This document shows positions 49,231 through 49,564 of a DNA stretch of 49,564 nucleotides, one piece after another. Position 1 is the first letter of the stretch. Every line of letters begins with the position of its first letter. The DNA is from CAZLIC01 sp964559535 (GTDB lineage: Bacteria; Pseudomonadota; Alphaproteobacteria; Rhodobacterales; Rhodobacteraceae). Under the pieces are notes generated by a model that was not told where the DNA came from, ran no database searches, and saw nothing but the letters and a program-made list of their open reading frames with translations. The stretch is from NCBI GenBank assembly GCA_964559535.1, contig CAZLIC010000022.1:1-49564 (forward strand). Direction: 5' to 3'. The position numbers and the translations under genes are program-made.

Positions 49231-49564
49231 ATGGACCTGAGCGACCCCGCCGTCTGGCTGCCGCTGGTCTTTGCCGGCCTGATGGGCCTGTCGATCCTGA
49301 TCTACGTCTGCCTTGACGGCTTCGACCTGGGCGTGGGCCTGCTCTTCCCCTTCGCATCAGAAGCCGAGCGCGACCGCATGATCGCCTCGATCGGCCCGTT
49401 CTGGGATGCCAACGAAACCTGGCTGGTGCTGGCCATCGGCATTCTGCTGGTGGCCTTTCCCTCTGCCCACGGCATCATCCTGACCGCCCTCTACCTGCCC
49501 GTGGCCCTCATGCTCACCGGGCTTATCCTGCGCGGCGTGGCGTTCGAGTTCCGCGTCAAGGCCC
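49231..49564 (+). CDS. cydB: Cytochrome bd-type quinol oxidase subunit II, 5' part
   Basis: The first 111 codons of CydB/CioB; the window ends inside the gene. MDLSDPAVWLPLVFAGLMGL and YVCLDGFDLGVGLLFPF are the family start, and FWDANETWLVLAIGILLVAF is the conserved first-helix-pair motif. Co-translated with cydA (three-base gap). The visible part is intact. Confidence 0.95.
   Translation, partial: MDLSDPAVWLPLVFAGLMGLSILIYVCLDGFDLGVGLLFPFASEAERDRMIASIGPFWDANETWLVLAIGILLVAFPSAHGIILTALYLPVALMLTGLILRGVAFEFRVKA

Overview
The window is high-GC, compact, double-stranded bacterial DNA whose gene content points to an alphaproteobacterium of the Rhodobacterales (Rhodobacter/Gemmobacter-like). The grounds are the his gene order, an MgpS-like helicase, the fdxA-carD pair, an alphaproteobacterial Anbu operon, a TTAA-N7-TTAA CtrA-type box, and the family-typical intergenic element with a CCCCGGGGTATTT core. 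It is ordinary chromosome: I see no rRNA, tRNA, CRISPR array, transposase or prophage. Genes are tightly packed, and several convergent pairs share or abut their stop codons.

Layout. 0.2-2.4 kb: an amine-type FAD oxidoreductase and a CbiX-type chelatase. 2.4-7.4 kb: histidine biosynthesis genes on the minus strand (hisB-hisH, then hisA, a small membrane protein, hisF-hisE), split by a plus-strand DUF2147 gene and an EamA transporter; a 10-N scaffold gap in G/C homopolymers sits upstream of hisF. 7.4-11.1 kb: LysE exporter/Lrp pair, a LuxR-like solo, LysR/SRPBCC pair and a lipoprotein transglycosylase. 11.2-15.1 kb: O-acetylhomoserine sulfhydrylase, an adenylate cyclase-TPR protein and a SIMPL protein. 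15.3-20.5 kb: a giant Pro/Ala-rich protein with GspL/PilM-like and GspC/PilP-like ends, then a CPA2 antiporter. 20.5-27.4 kb: lysophospholipase-like hydrolase, SCP2 protein, TPR protein, SUV3/MgpS-like helicase with a pentapeptide-repeat tail, an S4 protein, fdxA and carD. 27.4-29.2 kb: divergent cobS and cobT for the cobalamin lower ligand.

29.3-34.7 kb is the most distinctive block. It is an Anbu proteasome-like operon on the minus strand: circularly permuted ATP-grasp, alpha-E protein, transglutaminase-like protease, an unrecognised tail-anchored protein and Anbu. A Tat-exported papain-like protease lies just upstream. The family association is known and suggests a peptide-ligation/degradation system; the tail-anchored protein and the exported protease are unusual additions here.

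34.8-45.7 kb: cyclase/formamidase, a methyltransferase-like protein, ilvC, a class V aminotransferase, a UbiH-type monooxygenase, a HAD nucleotidase, a GntR regulator, an MshEN-GT2 glycosyltransferase fusion with a full CtrA box in front, carA and yqeY. 45.7-49.6 kb: a small exported protein, a ParD/ParE-type toxin-antitoxin pair, an HSL-like esterase, and cydA/cydB of a short-Q-loop (cyanide-insensitive type) bd quinol oxidase, cydB being cut by the window end.

All functional calls rest on reading translated sequence and motifs by eye; no database search was run.
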